From NCBI GenBank assembly GCA_913054445.1, contig CAJXIK010000087.1:1-7836 (forward strand): 7,836 nucleotides of DNA, written 5' to 3'. Shown piece by piece: positions 6,931-7,836 of the stretch. The DNA is from an uncultured Bermanella sp. Its GTDB lineage: Bacteria; Pseudomonadota; Gammaproteobacteria; Pseudomonadales; Oceanobacteraceae. The notes under the pieces were generated by a model that saw nothing but the letters and a program-made list of their open reading frames with translations, was not told the origin of the DNA and made no database searches. Within the stretch, counting starts at the first letter, position 1; every line of letters starts with the position of its first letter. The position numbers were made by a program, and so were the translations under genes.

Positions 6931-7302
6931 ATGAGTGTGGTTAATTCCTTTTCACCTGGCGACGCAGGCGCGCCCATTAACCTGACCATGACGGACAGCG
7001 CGCTCGATTATGTGCGTAAACAGTTGGCCGCCAGCAAAGGCGCACAAGGTGTGTTGCTGGGCGTGAAAAAAAGTGGCTGCTCGGGTTTTAAATACGACAT
7101 GCAACTGGCCAAGGCCCTGCAGGGCAACGAAAAAGCCATTCAAATGGCTGACGGCATTATCCTGTACATCACTCAGGATGCCCTGCCATTTGTCAACGGC
7201 ACCGAGATTGATTACGCCACCCAAGGGCTTAATTCCAGCATGGTGTTTAACAACCCCAATGCCAAGGATGAGTGTGGCTGCGGTGAGTCATTTAATGTCT
7301 AG
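6931..7302 (+). CDS. sufA: A-type Fe-S carrier protein SufA
   Basis: SufA is an A-type carrier of the HesB/IscA family that accepts clusters from SufBC2D and passes them to target enzymes. The protein has 123 residues (E. coli SufA 122). The three cluster-binding cysteines are C50 (KKSGCSGFKY) and C115/C117 (DECGCGESF), the family's signature spacing. The N-terminal extension of about 15 residues before INLT is longer than in IscA and like SufA. It follows sufS by 25 bp. IscA or ErpA remain possible by motif alone, but the place in the suf operon and the length favour SufA. Confidence 0.93.
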   Translation: MSVVNSFSPGDAGAPINLTMTDSALDYVRKQLAASKGAQGVLLGVKKSGCSGFKYDMQLAKALQGNEKAIQMADGIILYITQDALPFVNGTEIDYATQGLNSSMVFNNPNAKDECGCGESFNV

Positions 7303-7372
7303 CGGGCTGACGCTCTGTTGTTCGTGAAACATTTTAAAGCACAATTTAAACGGTTATTTAAGCAGTTATTTT
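7303..7372 (+). other. 70-bp AT-rich spacer between sufA and sufT
   Basis: The spacer is richer in A and T than the genes around it and holds several TTTAA stretches. I see neither a clear promoter pair nor a terminator: the short AGCG/CGCT dyad just after sufA has a four-base stem and no T run. The sufT frame has a stop at 7325-7327 and no ATG between that and 7373. Confidence 0.5.
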
Positions 7373-7836
7373 ATGGAAAGACGCATGGTAGTGGCGCACG
7401 AGGATTGTCCCGCGCGCCTGGTTCCGGTGGGAACTAAGATAATCATTCCTTCCGGTAGTTTTGTTACCCTCACGCAGGCCTTGGGTGGCAACTATACGGT
7501 GATCTATAACGGCAACATGGCCCGTGTAGACGGTACCGATGCCGCCGCCCTAGGGTTAGAACCCGAAGTGCTGAGCTTTGCCGCCGCCGACGGTGAGTTG
7601 ATTCGTGAGAGCGATATTTGGCAGGCGCTGGAAACCATCTACGACCCCGAGATTCCGGTGAATCTAGTGGCGTTGGGCTTGATCTATAAAGTAAATGTTG
7701 ACCAAACCAATAAAAGCGTGAGCATCGACATGACCCTCACCGCCCCCGGTTGCGGCATGGGGCCGGTGTTGGTGAGCGATGTTAAATACCGCAGCGCCTT
7801 AGTGCCCAACGTGAATTCGGTGGCGGTGGAGCTGGT
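7373..7836 (+). CDS. sufT: SufT, DUF59/MIP18-family Fe-S maturation factor (3' end outside window)
   Basis: The open frame runs from ATG 7373 to the right edge, 154 complete codons, so the C-terminus is missing. It begins MERRMVVAHEDCPARLVPVG, followed by VTLTQALGGNYTV (31-43), a SufT-type N-terminal region. The DUF59 core follows, with YDPEIPVNLVALGLIY (90-105) and TAPGCGMGP (123-131), where C127 is the conserved cysteine. SufT-type proteins are accessory factors for Fe-S protein maturation and often sit at the end of suf operons. The ribosome binding site for 7373 is weak. GGAAAG at 7375-7380 could instead serve ATG 7385, giving MVVAHEDCP. The family usually measures roughly 175-180 residues, so about 25 are probably cut off. 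PaaD-like DUF59 proteins share the core, but the N-terminal domain and position favour SufT. Confidence 0.92.
   Translation, partial: MERRMVVAHEDCPARLVPVGTKIIIPSGSFVTLTQALGGNYTVIYNGNMARVDGTDAAALGLEPEVLSFAAADGELIRESDIWQALETIYDPEIPVNLVALGLIYKVNVDQTNKSVSIDMTLTAPGCGMGPVLVSDVKYRSALVPNVNSVAVEL

Noticed and set aside
7301..7320. Possible terminator after sufA
   Set aside because: The stem is only four bases (AGCG/CGCT) and is not followed by a run of T, and sufT continues on the same strand.

Overview
The window holds an almost complete SUF iron-sulfur cluster assembly operon, all on the + strand. The order is iscR, an iscS-like cysteine desulfurase gene, sufB, sufC, sufD, sufS, sufA, then a sufT (DUF59) gene cut by the right edge. 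The proteins align residue by residue with remembered Escherichia coli IscR, IscS and Suf sequences: IscR C92/C98/C104, SufC K40/E171/H203, SufS K226/C364. With the moderate GC content this suggests a gammaproteobacterium. I cannot name the genus. The gene order (iscR and an IscS-like gene ahead of sufBCDS, plus sufT) is not that of the E. coli suf operon, sufABCDSE, and is more like arrangements known from alphaproteobacteria and some marine or environmental gammaproteobacteria.

Layout: positions 1-200 carry a 126-bp-period tandem repeat, about 1.6 copies visible and open at the left edge. It may belong to a minus-strand gene whose start is near 127. Positions 201-248 carry a strong sigma70 promoter (TTGACT, 17 bp, GATAAT) overlaid by a nearly perfect type 1 IscR operator, with a second half-site and dyad just upstream. 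iscR is at 294-779, the IscS-like desulfurase at 802-1953 and sufB at 1991-3436. A 129-bp gene-free gap with overlapping inverted repeats follows (3437-3565). Then come sufC at 3566-4315, sufD at 4318-5685 (GTG start), sufS at 5685-6905 (overlapping sufD by one base), sufA at 6931-7302 and sufT from 7373 to beyond the window. I see no intrinsic terminator, no RNA gene and no mobile element.

How the genes work together (established family knowledge): the desulfurases release sulfur from cysteine as persulfide. SufB, SufC and SufD form the ATP-driven scaffold that builds the cluster, SufA carries clusters to targets, and SufT is an accessory maturation factor. IscR itself holds a [2Fe-2S] cluster, and cluster-loaded IscR represses promoters with type 1 sites. 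The operon is therefore probably shut down when clusters are plentiful and opened when iron is short or clusters are damaged.

This is a known system rather than a new one. The points worth a second look are the repeat next to the promoter, the two desulfurases of different class (the IscS-like one lacks the IscU-docking tail and has no iscU beside it), the absence of sufE or sufU in view, and the structured sufB-sufC gap.
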